The translations under genes were made by a program, and so were the position numbers. Under the pieces are notes generated by a model. It had not been told where the DNA came from, searched no databases, and saw only the letters and a list, made by a program, of their open reading frames with translations. From the NCBI RefSeq assembly GCF_000384295.1, contig NZ_KB913037.1, positions 5,638,822 through 5,702,821 on the forward strand: 64,000 nucleotides of DNA, read 5' to 3'. This document shows, in pieces, positions 56,721-64,000 of this stretch; the first letter of the stretch is position 1, and each line of letters begins with the position of its first letter. Source of the DNA: Amycolatopsis balhimycina FH 1894 (GTDB taxonomy: Bacteria > Actinomycetota > Actinomycetes > Mycobacteriales > Pseudonocardiaceae).

Positions 56721-57269
56721 ATGGCCACGGTGCACGCGGGCATGAGCATGTCGCTGGACGGCTTCGTCGCCGACCGCGACGGCGGTACGGCGCGGCTGTC
56801 CGGCCCCGCCGCCTCGAACGGCAGCGAGTGGATGACCGACCTGATCCGGGAGACGGGCGCGGTCGTCCTCGGCCGCCGCTCGTTCGCGATGGCCGAGGAC
56901 CCGGACTGGTACGTCGGCAACTACGAGTTCCAGGTCCCGATCTTCGTCGTCACGCACACGCCGCCGGCCGTGCCGCCCAAGCAGGACGAGAACCTCACCT
57001 TCACCTTCGTGACCGACGGGGTCGCCTCGGCGGTCGAGCAGGCGCGGGCGGCCGCGGGGGAGCGGGCGGTCAAAGTGATCGGCGCGAGCGTGGTCCGGCA
57101 GACCGTGCGAGCCCGGCTGGCCGACGAACTGCACGTCCAAATCGCCCCGGTGCTGCTGGGCGCCGGGCTGCCGTTGTTCGGCGATCCCGGGCTCGACGGC
57201 GTCACGCTCCGGCGGGTCGGCGTGCGCGAGGTCGGGCCGCACACCGAGCTCCGCTTCAAAGTGCTTTAG
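56721..57269 (+). CDS. Dihydrofolate-reductase-like (RibD C-terminal) protein
   Basis: A 182-aa protein starting MATVHAGMSMSLDGFVADRDG, with VVLGRRSFAM and VIGASVVRQTVRARLADELHVQIAPVLLG (described in parts). This is the RibD-C/DHFR-like NADPH reductase family; the substrate is unknown. ATG 56721 has GAGGAG upstream. Confidence 0.88.
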   Translation: MATVHAGMSMSLDGFVADRDGGTARLSGPAASNGSEWMTDLIRETGAVVLGRRSFAMAEDPDWYVGNYEFQVPIFVVTHTPPAVPPKQDENLTFTFVTDGVASAVEQARAAAGERAVKVIGASVVRQTVRARLADELHVQIAPVLLGAGLPLFGDPGLDGVTLRRVGVREVGPHTELRFKVL

Positions 57270-57296
57270 TGGTGGGAAAGCGAGCCTGGAGGGCCG

Positions 57297-58325
57297 ATGA
57301 CGTTCGAATTCGCCGGATTCCCGGATGCCGCGCTGGCCGCGATCCCCCGCGTCGACCTGGGCGGCTGGCCGACGCCGCTGGACGCGGCGCCCCGGCTCGG
57401 CGAAGCACTCGGCCTCACCAACCTGTGGCTCAAGCGCGACGACGTCCACCCGCTCGGCGCGGGCGGCAACAAACTCCGCAAGCTGGAATACCACCTCGGC
57501 GCCGCCCGGGAAGCCGGCGCGGACACCGTGATCACGTTCGGCGCCCTCCAGACCAACCACGGCCGCCAGACCGCCGCCGCGTGCGCGAAGCTCGGCCTGC
57601 GCTGCGAACTCGTCCTCACCGCCAAGGTCCCGCGCGACGGCGACGCGTACGAGCGTTCCGGCAACATCCCGCTGGACAAGCTCTTCGGCGCGACCGTCCA
57701 CGTCTGCACCGACGGCGAGGAGACCGGCCGCACCTACGACCGCCTGGTCGCCGAAGCCGCGCAGGACGGCCGGAAGGTCGCGACGATCCCCGTCGGCGGC
57801 TCGAACGACCTGGGCGCCCTCGGATACGTCCGCGCCACGCACGAACTCGCGACGCAGCTGGCGGAACGCGGCATCGAGCGGGCTCACCTCGTCGTCCCGC
57901 ACGCCAGCGGCGGCACGGCGGCCGGGGTCGCACTGGCCGCCGGGCTCCTCAAGAACCTCGGCGTCGGCATCGCCTGCGTCAGCCACCCGCTCGACGAGGC
58001 CACGGAGAACCTGCGCGAACTCACCTCCGGCGCGGCGAAGCTGCTCGGCGTCGAACCGCCGTCACTGGACCACGTCCGGCTGGGCGACTCGACGCTCGGC
58101 CCCGGCTACGGCATCCCGACCGACGCGGTCTGGAACGCGCTACGCCTCTTCGGGCGCACCGAGGGCGTCGTGCTCGACCCGGTCTACACCGGCAAGGTGG
58201 CCGCCGCGCTGATCGAATGGGCGGGCCACTTCGCCCCGGACGACCACGTGGTGTTCCTGCACACCGGCGGCATGCCCGGCCTGTACGGCTACGCGCCCGA
58301 ACTGGCGGTGGCCGTCGAAGGCTGA
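57297..58325 (+). CDS. PLP enzyme, D-cysteine desulfhydrase/ACC deaminase family
   Basis: A 342-aa fold-type II PLP enzyme. The PLP Lys lies in GAGGNKLRKLEY near 63, followed by FGALQTNHGRQTAA (Ser usually at the QSNH position is Thr here) and the phosphate loop ASGGTAAGVAL near 205. D-cysteine desulfhydrase is the best guess; ACC deaminase is possible. ATG 57297. Its 3' end overlaps the convergent DUF998 frame by 186 bases. Confidence 0.85.
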   Translation: MTFEFAGFPDAALAAIPRVDLGGWPTPLDAAPRLGEALGLTNLWLKRDDVHPLGAGGNKLRKLEYHLGAAREAGADTVITFGALQTNHGRQTAAACAKLGLRCELVLTAKVPRDGDAYERSGNIPLDKLFGATVHVCTDGEETGRTYDRLVAEAAQDGRKVATIPVGGSNDLGALGYVRATHELATQLAERGIERAHLVVPHASGGTAAGVALAAGLLKNLGVGIACVSHPLDEATENLRELTSGAAKLLGVEPPSLDHVRLGDSTLGPGYGIPTDAVWNALRLFGRTEGVVLDPVYTGKVAAALIEWAGHFAPDDHVVFLHTGGMPGLYGYAPELAVAVEG

Positions 58326-58970
58326 TTCCAGCCGGGTCGCCAGCCACAGCAGCGTGCACAGCAGCACGACGTCGGCGAGCAGCAGCAGCCGTTGCATGAC
58401 GCCGATCGGGAAGGCCGCGGAAATCTCCGGAAACGGAGTGATCCCGGCCTCACTGAGCCGCACGAAGACGAAGCTCGTGGCGAAGAGCGCGAACCCGGCC
58501 GCGGTCAGCCGGATCGCCCGGACCAGCGCGACGCGTTCCGGGCGGCCCTTCAGCGGTTCCAGCAGCGAAATCGCCGCGCCGGGCAGGCTGAGGAACGCGA
58601 CCAGGCAGGCGTAGAGGTGGATCTCGCCGCTCACCGGGGCCGGGGCTTCCGGGTAGCTCGCCGGGAAGACCGCGGCCGCGGCCAGCCCGAGTGCCCACAA
58701 CGCGAGCAGCAGCCGGGTCGTCCGCGACAGCGGCACCCCGGCCACCTGCAGCGCGCCGAGCACCGCGAGCGACCCGATGGCCAGCGAAAGCACGCTCGCG
58801 CCGAGCATGCCTTCGCCGCGGTCGGTCACCGTGTAGCTCGACAGCGTGTCGTACACCGGATTGCGTGAGCTGATCACGTGCAGCACCACGGCCGTAAACA
58901 GCCCCCAGCCGATCGCGCCCAGCGCGACCAGCCGCCACGGCCTCGTGCGCTTCCCCGCTTCCGTCCCCAT
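58140..58970 (-). CDS. DUF998 membrane protein with extended antisense tail
   Basis: A 276-aa frame. Residues 1-~215 hold about six TM segments typical of DUF998 (VVLHVISSRNPVYDTLSSYTV; YPEAPAPVSGEIHLY). After LATRLES the frame runs 62 more residues entirely antisense to the desulfhydrase gene. The tail (REVARPF-like, His/Gly-rich) looks non-natural, suggesting a lost stop codon or a lineage-specific extension. Confidence 0.75.
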   Translation of the reverse strand: MGTEAGKRTRPWRLVALGAIGWGLFTAVVLHVISSRNPVYDTLSSYTVTDRGEGMLGASVLSLAIGSLAVLGALQVAGVPLSRTTRLLLALWALGLAAAAVFPASYPEAPAPVSGEIHLYACLVAFLSLPGAAISLLEPLKGRPERVALVRAIRLTAAGFALFATSFVFVRLSEAGITPFPEISAAFPIGVMQRLLLLADVVLLCTLLWLATRLESAFDGHRQFGRVAVQAGHAAGVQEHHVVVRGEVARPFDQRGGHLAGVDRVEHDALGAPEEA

Positions 58971-59006
58971 GCCGTCCAGGTTCCCGCCCGGACGGCACCG
59001 TCGTGA

Positions 59007-59795
59007 TCAGGGAAGACCCTGAATAACCCCCGAATTGAAATCGACGAGGACCAGGGCCTGGTCGTCGTGCGGCTTCGGGCGGGGCCAGCGTTCGCGGTCC
59101 GGGTCCTGCTTCTCCGCGGTGCGGACGGCGTCCAGCACGGCGTCCGGCCCGTCGGCGCGGGTGATCGCCAGGACCTCGCGCCAGTCGAACAGCGCGTACT
59201 GGTCGACGCCGATGGACACGCCGTCGCTGGCGAGCAGCACCGCGTCGACGTCGGGCCGCCGCCAGGTGCGCCGGACCGCGTGCGCGGCGGCGCCCGGGTC
59301 GGCTTCGGCGACCCAGAAGCCGTCGTGGGCGTTGCGCCGGCGCCGGACGTCGGCGCCGGTCTGGAGCATCCCGCGCCGCCGCAGCCGGGCCAGCCGGTCG
59401 TCCGAGACGACGTCGACGCCGAACCCGCCGAAGCCGATCACCGGGCTGTCGGCCAGCACGAGCGCGTCGACGCGGTCTTCGAGCCAGCGCACGGCCGCGA
59501 CCGTGCTCGACGGCGACTGCTGCGGCCGCAGCCGGTTCGCCGTCGTCACTTCGGCGATCGCCGAGGTCAGCAGCTCGGTCAGGTCGGCTTCGGGGTGCGT
59601 GCGGAGGTCGTCGGCGAGGCGCCGGGCCAGTCGTTCCGCGTACCAGCCGCCAGGGGGTTGCGAAGGGTCCGACGAGGTGGCGCCGTCGAGGACCAGGACC
59701 GCGTTGTCCAGCACGACGACGTGGTCCTCGGTGGGGCGTGGGTGGCCGTCGGCGCCCACCCCGGCCCGTTCGGCGATCGCGATCTCGGGCATCAC
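59007..59795 (-). CDS. PP2C-like protein phosphatase domain protein
   Basis: A 262-aa protein with PP2C-type metal motifs: PTEDHVVVLDNAVLVLDGATSS (Asp pair; DGAT for DGMGG), VLADSPVIGFG, and VLLASDGVSIGV near 185. Metal-binding Asp residues appear kept. It may dephosphorylate Ser/Thr-phosphoproteins. GTG 59795 or ATG 59792. Divergent from the split ClpC2 genes. Confidence 0.78.
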   Translation of the reverse strand: MMPEIAIAERAGVGADGHPRPTEDHVVVLDNAVLVLDGATSSDPSQPPGGWYAERLARRLADDLRTHPEADLTELLTSAIAEVTTANRLRPQQSPSSTVAAVRWLEDRVDALVLADSPVIGFGGFGVDVVSDDRLARLRRRGMLQTGADVRRRRNAHDGFWVAEADPGAAAHAVRRTWRRPDVDAVLLASDGVSIGVDQYALFDWREVLAITRADGPDAVLDAVRTAEKQDPDRERWPRPKPHDDQALVLVDFNSGVIQGLP

Positions 59796-59836
59796 CCGAC
59801 TGTACGTCGCCCGTCCGGCGGTTTCGCGCTGAGCGT

Positions 59837-59880
59837 GTCAACTTCAGTTGACAAGACCGTCGACGTCAACGTAGGTTGAC
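59837..59880 (+). promoter_or_regulatory. Twin-palindrome operator/promoter of the split ClpC2 locus
   Basis: GTCAAC-TTCA-GTTGAC (59837-59852) and GTCAAC-GTAG-GTTGAC (59865-59880), repeat starts 28 bp apart as at 41172. -35 TTGACA (59848-59853), 18 bp, -10 TAGGTT (59872-59877), start at ATG 59885. Confidence 0.8.
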
Positions 59881-59884
59881 ATAC

Positions 59885-60094
59885 ATGACGGAAGCGACGG
59901 ATTTGGCCGCCCGGGCGGGTGATCGCGATCCCCGGGTGGGGCTGCGCGCGGTCGCCGCGCTCCGGCGGTTGCTGGAACAACTGGAGGCCGTGCAGGTCCG
60001 CAGTGCGCGGGTGCAGGGCTGGTCGTGGCAGGAGATCGCCGCCGAGCTGGGGGTCAGCCGGCAGGCCGTGCACAAGAAGTACGGGAGGCACTGA
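59885..60094 (+). CDS. Small HTH protein, DNA-binding half of a split ClpC2
   Basis: A 69-aa protein: a helical stretch (VGLRAVAALRRLLEQLEAVQ) and a C-terminal HTH (WSWQEIAAELGVSRQAVHKKY) that parallels the HTH of the ClpC2-like protein at 41220. ATG 59885 has no Shine-Dalgarno and lies at the predicted transcription start. Its stop overlaps the next gene (TGATG), so the two are coupled. Confidence 0.8.
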   Translation: MTEATDLAARAGDRDPRVGLRAVAALRRLLEQLEAVQVRSARVQGWSWQEIAAELGVSRQAVHKKYGRH

Positions 60095-60621
60095 TGTTCG
60101 AACGGTTCACGGCCGAAGCGCGGATGGCGGTCGTCGAGGCACAGATCGTGGCGCGGAAGTCCGGTTCGGTGGAGATCGGGCCCGCCCACCTGCTCGCCGG
60201 GCTGGTCAAGACCGGCGTTCCCCTGCTCGCCGAGCTGGGAGTGTCCGCCGACGACATCGCCGCGGAGCTGGCGCGGATCCGGCGCCGCGGCGGCGTGAGC
60301 GACGCCGACGCCGAAGCGCTCACCGCGTTCGGCATCGACGTCGAGCAGATCGTGGAGCGCGTCGAGCAGACCCATGGCGAAGGGGCCCTCGCCGGTCGGC
60401 TCGGCCCGGCCAAACGGGGGCACATCCCCTTCACCGCCGAGTCGAAGAAGACCCTGGAGCTGAGCCTCAAGGAAGCCGCCCGGCTGGGGGACAAGCACCT
60501 GGGGCAGGAGCACATCCTGCTGGCGCTGGCCCAGCAGCGCGACACCGACGACGTGCTCGCCCGGCGTGGGGCCGACTACGCCACGCTGCGCCGGACCGTT
60601 CAGCAGCGCAAGGCGGGCTAG
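60094..60621 (+). CDS. Clp N-terminal-domain protein, second half of a split ClpC2
   Basis: A 175-aa protein of two Clp_N repeats (FERFTAEARMAVVEAQIVAR; then FTAESKKTLELSLKEAARLG, KHLGQEHILLALAQQ). There is no ATPase domain. ATG 60094 overlaps the HTH gene stop and follows GGGAGG. Expected to bind Clp_N ligands and act with the HTH protein. The end overlaps the convergent YczE-like gene by 4 bases. Confidence 0.88.
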   Translation: MFERFTAEARMAVVEAQIVARKSGSVEIGPAHLLAGLVKTGVPLLAELGVSADDIAAELARIRRRGGVSDADAEALTAFGIDVEQIVERVEQTHGEGALAGRLGPAKRGHIPFTAESKKTLELSLKEAARLGDKHLGQEHILLALAQQRDTDDVLARRGADYATLRRTVQQRKAG

Positions 60622-61253
60622 GGACGCTGCCGCGGCTCGCCGCGCCAGGTGGTCAGCGGCAGCACCGCCTGGGTGAGCGGCCCGATCGCGAGGGCGTAGA
60701 GCACGGTGCCGAATCCGACGGTGCCGCCGAGGGCGAACCCGGCGACGACCGCGGAGATCTCGAGGCAGGTGCGCACCAGCCTGACCGACCGGCCGGTGCG
60801 CGCCGCGAGCCCCGTCATCAGGCCGTCGCGGGCACCGGGACCGAGCCGCGCGCCGACGTAGGTGGCGGTCGCGAAGCCGTTCAGCGCGACGCCGCCGATC
60901 AGGAAGACGATGCGCCAGCCCAGGTCGTGCTGGTCCGGGAGAACCGCGCGGGCCAGGTCGACGACCACCGCGACGACCACGACGTTCGCGACGGTGCCGA
61001 TGCCGGGGCGCTGGCGCAGCGGGATCCACAGCAGGAGCACGGTCACCGAAATCAGGCCGGTCGCCGTGCCGAAGGTCAGCCCGGTGTGCTTCGTGACGCC
61101 TTCGGCCAGCACACCCCAGGGTTCGAGGCCCAGGTGGGCGCGGGTGAGCATGGCGACGCTGATGCCGTAGAGGGCGAGGCCGGACAGGAGCTGGGTGCTG
61201 CGCCGGGCGGGGTCACGGGAGATCCGGACGGGCCGGAGATCGATCTGAGCCAC
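60618..61253 (-). CDS. YczE/YitT-like membrane protein
   Basis: A 211-aa protein with about five to six TMs (LALYGISVAMLTRAHLGLEPWGVL; GARLGPGARDGLMTGLA; typical of YczE). GTG 61253. Divergent from a MocR-type regulator; the YczE-MocR pairing is recurrent in bacteria and its transport substrate is unsettled. Confidence 0.82.
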   Translation of the reverse strand: MAQIDLRPVRISRDPARRSTQLLSGLALYGISVAMLTRAHLGLEPWGVLAEGVTKHTGLTFGTATGLISVTVLLLWIPLRQRPGIGTVANVVVVAVVVDLARAVLPDQHDLGWRIVFLIGGVALNGFATATYVGARLGPGARDGLMTGLAARTGRSVRLVRTCLEISAVVAGFALGGTVGFGTVLYALAIGPLTQAVLPLTTWRGEPRQRP

Positions 61254-61274
61254 GTGACCACTATCGGTGGTAAC

Positions 61275-61314
61275 TGGCCTTGTAAACCATAGCCAATTGC
61301 CGGATATTGGCCTT
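61275..61314. promoter_or_regulatory. MocR-site candidates and leaderless promoter
   Basis: Direct repeats TGGCCTT (61275-61281, 61308-61314) flank an inverted repeat CCAAT/ATTGG (61293-61297, 61306-61310). -35 TTGTAA (61280-61285), 17 bp, -10 GATATT (61303-61308), start at ATG 61315. Confidence 0.5.
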
Positions 61315-62769
61315 ATGGAACCCGTGCTCCCACCAGGTGGACGCGTCTCCGGTCCACGATTGGCCGTCTTGCTCGGCTCTTGGCGCCAAGGCGGCTCCCG
61401 GCAGGGTGCCGCGGACCTGGCCGCGGCCATCGAGCTGCAGGTGCTGGACGGCCAGCTCCCGCTCGGCACCCGGCTGCCCGCCGAACGCGAGCTGGCCGAC
61501 GCGCTCGGCGCCAGCCGGACGCTGATCGGCTCGGCACTGGACCGGCTGCGGGACAACGGGTTCGTCGCGAGCCGCCGCGGCGCCGGTTCGTGGATCACCG
61601 CACCCGGCCGGCGTCGCCGGGACGCGGTCGTCCCGGACGGCGGCGACCTGATCGACTTCGCCCACGCGTCACCGCCGGCCACGCCGGGCATGATCGCGGC
61701 GGTCGACGCCGCGCGCGGCGCCCTGGTCGACCACCTCGGGCAGCACGGCTACCAGGAGCGGGGCCTGCCGGTCCTGCGCGAGAAGATCGCCCGGCGGTAC
61801 ACCGAGCGCGGGCTGCCGACGACGGCCGCGCAGATCATGGTCACCAACGGCGCGCACCACGCGTTCGTGCTGGTCCTGCGGATGCTGACCGGGCCGGGCG
61901 ACCGCGTGCTGGTGGAGCAGCCGACGTACCCGAACGCCCTGGAGGCGATCCGGGCCGCGCACGCCATCCCGGTGCCGGTGGCGCTCGACCCGGCCGGTGC
62001 CCGCGGCTGGGACATCGCCGGCATCGACGCGGCGCTGCGCCAGGCGTCCCCGCGCCTGGCGTACCTCGTGGTCGACTTCCAGAACCCGACCGGCCTGCGT
62101 CTGGACGCCGAAGGCCGCGAACGGCTCGGCGCGGTGCTCACCCGGGCGCGGACGCCGGTGGTGGTGGACGAAACCCTGGTCGAACTGGACCTCGAAGGCG
62201 ACCCGCTGGACGGCCCGCCGCCGTTGTCAGCCTTCGCGGGCGACCTGGCGATCTGCGTCGGCTCGGCGTCGAAGTCGCACTGGGGCGGCCTGCGCCTGGG
62301 CTGGATCCGCGCGTCGGAGGACCTGCTCGGCCGCCTGATCTCGGCGCGCTACGCCGTGGACCTCGGCTCGCCCGTCTTCGAGCAGGTGGTGTTCTCGGAA
62401 TTGCTGGAGGCCGACGGGTGGGCGGCGCTGGCACGTCGTCGCGAGGAACTGCGCGGCAACCGCGACGCGCTGGCGGGCGCGGTCAACCGGCACTTGCCGG
62501 ACTGGACGTTCACGCCGCCGAAAGGCGGCCTGTCGCTGTGGTGCCGCCTCCCGGAGCCGGTCAGCTCGCGGCTCGCGGTGGCGTCGGCGAGCCACGGTCT
62601 CCAGGTGACGCCCGGGTCCCGCTTCGGCGTCCACGGTGGCATGGAGCGCTGGATCCGGCTGCCGTTTTCGTTGCCACCGGAGAAGATCAACGAGGCGATC
62701 CGCCGGCTGAGTGCCGCGGCGGCGTCGGTCCGGGGCACCCCGGCGTCACTGGACGCTCCGCTCGCCTGA
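61315..62769 (+). CDS. MocR-type regulator (GntR HTH plus aminotransferase domain)
   Basis: A 484-aa protein. A GntR winged helix near 25-90 (LPLGTRLPAERELADALGASRT) joins a fold-type I aminotransferase domain with the PLP Lys in GSASKSHWGGLRLGW near 330 and VDFQNPTGLRL. ATG 61315 is chosen at the predicted transcription start with no Shine-Dalgarno; earlier codons to 61267 overlap the promoter. It likely regulates the divergent YczE-like gene in response to a PLP-bound ligand. Confidence 0.9.
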   Translation: MEPVLPPGGRVSGPRLAVLLGSWRQGGSRQGAADLAAAIELQVLDGQLPLGTRLPAERELADALGASRTLIGSALDRLRDNGFVASRRGAGSWITAPGRRRRDAVVPDGGDLIDFAHASPPATPGMIAAVDAARGALVDHLGQHGYQERGLPVLREKIARRYTERGLPTTAAQIMVTNGAHHAFVLVLRMLTGPGDRVLVEQPTYPNALEAIRAAHAIPVPVALDPAGARGWDIAGIDAALRQASPRLAYLVVDFQNPTGLRLDAEGRERLGAVLTRARTPVVVDETLVELDLEGDPLDGPPPLSAFAGDLAICVGSASKSHWGGLRLGWIRASEDLLGRLISARYAVDLGSPVFEQVVFSELLEADGWAALARRREELRGNRDALAGAVNRHLPDWTFTPPKGGLSLWCRLPEPVSSRLAVASASHGLQVTPGSRFGVHGGMERWIRLPFSLPPEKINEAIRRLSAAAASVRGTPASLDAPLA

Positions 62770-62775
62770 AACGAA

Positions 62776-62850
62776 ACGAACCGGTGCGCTGGATGCGAGC
62801 CTGCTCCCAGGGATGGGCGGCGTTCATGTGCATCCAGCGCACCGGTTCGT
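62776..62850. terminator. 21-bp perfect stem after the MocR gene
   Basis: Arms 62776-62796 and 62830-62850 are exact reverse complements (ACGAACCGGTGCGC... / ...GCGCACCGGTTCGT) around a 33-nt loop. It begins six bases after the MocR stop. Confidence 0.65.
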
Positions 62851-62896
62851 CGTTCCACACACCCGCTCACGGACGTGACCCCGTTCGCGGGTACCG

Positions 62897-62935
62897 CGGC
62901 TTCCCGGCACAGCCCCTCGACGTGCCGGGAAGCCG
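62897..62935. repeat. 14-bp perfect stem-loop
   Basis: CGGCTTCCCGGCAC (62897-62910) and GTGCCGGGAAGCCG (62922-62935), loop 11 nt. Confidence 0.65.
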
Positions 62936-63015
62936 GCGGCTCAGGTGCGCTCTCGGTACTGCGAGTCCTCGCTCGGCGCGGTGAGCAAGGGCTCCCGGAG
63001 CGCGCCCGGTGTGGG

Positions 63016-63048
63016 TCCCGGCGCCGCGGGGGCAGCGCGGCGCCGGGA
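63016..63048. repeat. 12-bp perfect stem-loop
   Basis: TCCCGGCGCCGC (63016-63027) and GCGGCGCCGGGA (63037-63048), loop 9 nt. Confidence 0.6.
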
Positions 63049-63270
63049 CCGGGATCCGACCCGGCCGGGCGCGGTCGGCCGGTCGGAAAGACTGGGGTTT
63101 CGCATGGTTTTCGCCCCTCGGGGTACGTCGGACGCGTTACGGCGTCACGAGACGTGAAAGAGCCACGGATTGCGTACTGGAGCAGGGGAATCCTCACGCC
63201 TCAACGGCGTGGTCGTGCGTCGAGTTGATCTTGTTTTGGACGCACTTGTCCCCGGCTGCCCGGTGCGGGG

Positions 63271-64000
63271 TCAGTCCGGGGAGGTGGTGGGCAGGGCGGC
63301 TTCCCTGCCCGCGCCGTCGACGTCGTGGTCGCGGCTGGTGCCGATCAGCTTGAGCTGCGTGGTGGTGACGTCGTCGGTGTGGACGGCGAACGCGTGACGG
63401 GCGCCGCCGGGGCCGTCGTGGCCGGGCGCGGCCGTGGGGGCCGGCGCGCTCGGGGCGGTCGTGCCGCCGGGAAGGCCGGGCGTGGAGTCGCCGCCGCCAC
63501 CACCCGTGGCGTGGACGCCGTAGTCGCGCGGCCGCTCCTGGACCACTGGGAGCTGCTCCTGGTGCCGGACGACCAGGCGCGCGACCGCGGCCCGGCTCGT
63601 GGACTGCTGCGCGTCGGCCGCCGTCGCCGGTGCCGCGACGGGCGCGGTTTCGGTCTGGACCGCGCCGGTGGCCTGGGTGGCGGTGCCGGTCACCAAGCCG
63701 GGCACGATCGCCGTGACGCCGCCCGAGTTCGAGCTGCCGCCGAACACCGGGGCCAGCACGTCGTCGAGGGGCAGCAGCGTGGGCGCGCCCGGGTTGCCCC
63801 CGAGCGGCTGGGTGAGCGGCGCGAGCACGGTGTGGGACAGCGTGTCCGTGACGGCGCCGACCGTGCTCGTGACGGTGGTGAGCGTCCCGCCGACCACGTT
63901 CAGGACACCGCCGACGAGCCCACCGAGCAGGTCACCGCCGGACGACGTGACCTTCAAGGTGGCCGCCGGCTTTTCCACGGACGCGGTGGCCGGAGTGTCC
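63271..64000 (-). CDS. Low-complexity, probably exported protein (5' partial)
   Basis: The frame is open to the right edge, so the N-terminus is missing; GTG 63976-63978 is an internal codon or alternative start. The visible part has a Gly/Val/Thr-rich repeat-like stretch (LLGGLVGGVLNVVGGTLTTV), a Gln/Arg-rich middle and a Gly/Pro-rich C-terminus. The style matches exported chaplin-like or cell-surface low-complexity proteins of actinomycetes, but no family is assigned. Confidence 0.6.
   Translation of the reverse strand, partial: DTPATASVEKPAATLKVTSSGGDLLGGLVGGVLNVVGGTLTTVTSTVGAVTDTLSHTVLAPLTQPLGGNPGAPTLLPLDDVLAPVFGGSSNSGGVTAIVPGLVTGTATQATGAVQTETAPVAAPATAADAQQSTSRAAVARLVVRHQEQLPVVQERPRDYGVHATGGGGGDSTPGLPGGTTAPSAPAPTAAPGHDGPGGARHAFAVHTDDVTTTQLKLIGTSRDHDVDGAGREAALPTTSPD

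Larger units (their letters stand above)
62770..63270. other. 501-bp gap with a series of perfect hairpins
   Basis: No gene is supported. Three strong stems follow one another (62776-62850, 62897-62935, 63016-63048) and a weaker 6-bp one at 63195-63211. The gap lies between convergent genes. Confidence 0.65.

Noticed and set aside
1..64000. CRISPR arrays, transposases, prophage genes
   Set aside because: No regularly spaced repeat-spacer series and no recombinase or phage structural motifs were seen on either strand.

Overview
The window is GC-rich DNA with GTG/TTG starts, tight ATGA/GTGA gene overlaps and many actinobacterial marker families: PknG-GlnH-GlnX, SigE-family sigma factor, DUF5753 XRE regulators with DUF397 partners, DUF574-type (Methyltransf_19) methyltransferases, an SCO6745-like protein, and a ClpC2-like protein. 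Together with the style of its intergenic palindromes this suggests a Pseudonocardiaceae actinomycete, most like Amycolatopsis (inference; no rRNA is present to confirm it). It reads as chromosomal backbone; no transposase, integrase, CRISPR array or phage genes were seen.

Layout. 1-2.4 kb: a heterodimeric ABC exporter pair (first half cut by the window edge). 2.6-6.1 kb: hotdog thioesterase and hydroxyacid-oxoacid transhydrogenase, divergent from a ThDP enzyme. 6.3-7.2 kb: a 57-aa microprotein, a cold-shock gene with a long structured leader, and a CopZ-like chaperone. 7.4-12 kb: an acetoin-dehydrogenase-type operon (acoX-acoA-acoB plus a 54-aa lipoyl-like remnant) and an AcoR-like GAF regulator. 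12.2-17.4 kb: glnX-glnH-pknG, the amino-acid sensing module that in mycobacteria signals to GarA. 18-22.4 kb: an MFS symporter, a sigma-factor operon and an L,D-transpeptidase. 22.7-23.6 kb: a second cold-shock gene and a ribbon-helix-helix-like protein. 25.6-25.9 kb: tRNA-Glu, tRNA-Asp and tRNA-Phe. 26-33 kb: small enzymes, a PAS-GGDEF-EAL protein, a rhomboid-like protein, and a divergent PPOX/TetR pair with two operators. 33.4-35 kb: an XRE/DUF397 cassette flanked by 17-bp direct repeats, then a nucleobase permease. 36.5-41.2 kb: a MetE-like/NIPSNAP/IclR/ferredoxin-reductase/pobA operon for 4-hydroxybenzoate. 41.2-48 kb: a ClpC2-like autoregulator, gnd, an MBL hydrolase, an XRE regulator and three methyltransferases. 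48-54.6 kb: DUF397-type small genes, a four-gene secreted/membrane operon with His/Met-rich motifs, and a hydrolase/CGNR-regulator divergent pair. 54.6-64 kb: TetR-amidase, DHFR-like and D-cysteine-desulfhydrase-like enzymes, a DUF998 protein, a PP2C-like protein, a split ClpC2 pair, a YczE/MocR pair, and a hairpin-rich gap before a partial secreted protein.

Most notable signals. (1) Two separate ClpC2-like loci carry the same twin-palindrome operator (GTCAAC-N4/5-GTTGAC, repeat starts 28 bp apart) over the promoter of an apparently leaderless transcript; at one locus the protein is split into an HTH gene and a Clp_N gene. (2) Three TGTCGGTG-N8-CAnnaT elements resemble the PafBC/RecA-NDp DNA-damage promoter; one drives an apparently leaderless methyltransferase, one a 57-aa microprotein. 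(3) Both cold-shock genes share a leader element, and one leader holds a terminator-like attenuator. (4) An XRE/DUF397 cassette sits between exact 17-bp repeats that supply the last codons of all four flanking or terminal genes. All functional claims rest on recognising motifs by eye; no database search or structure computation was run.
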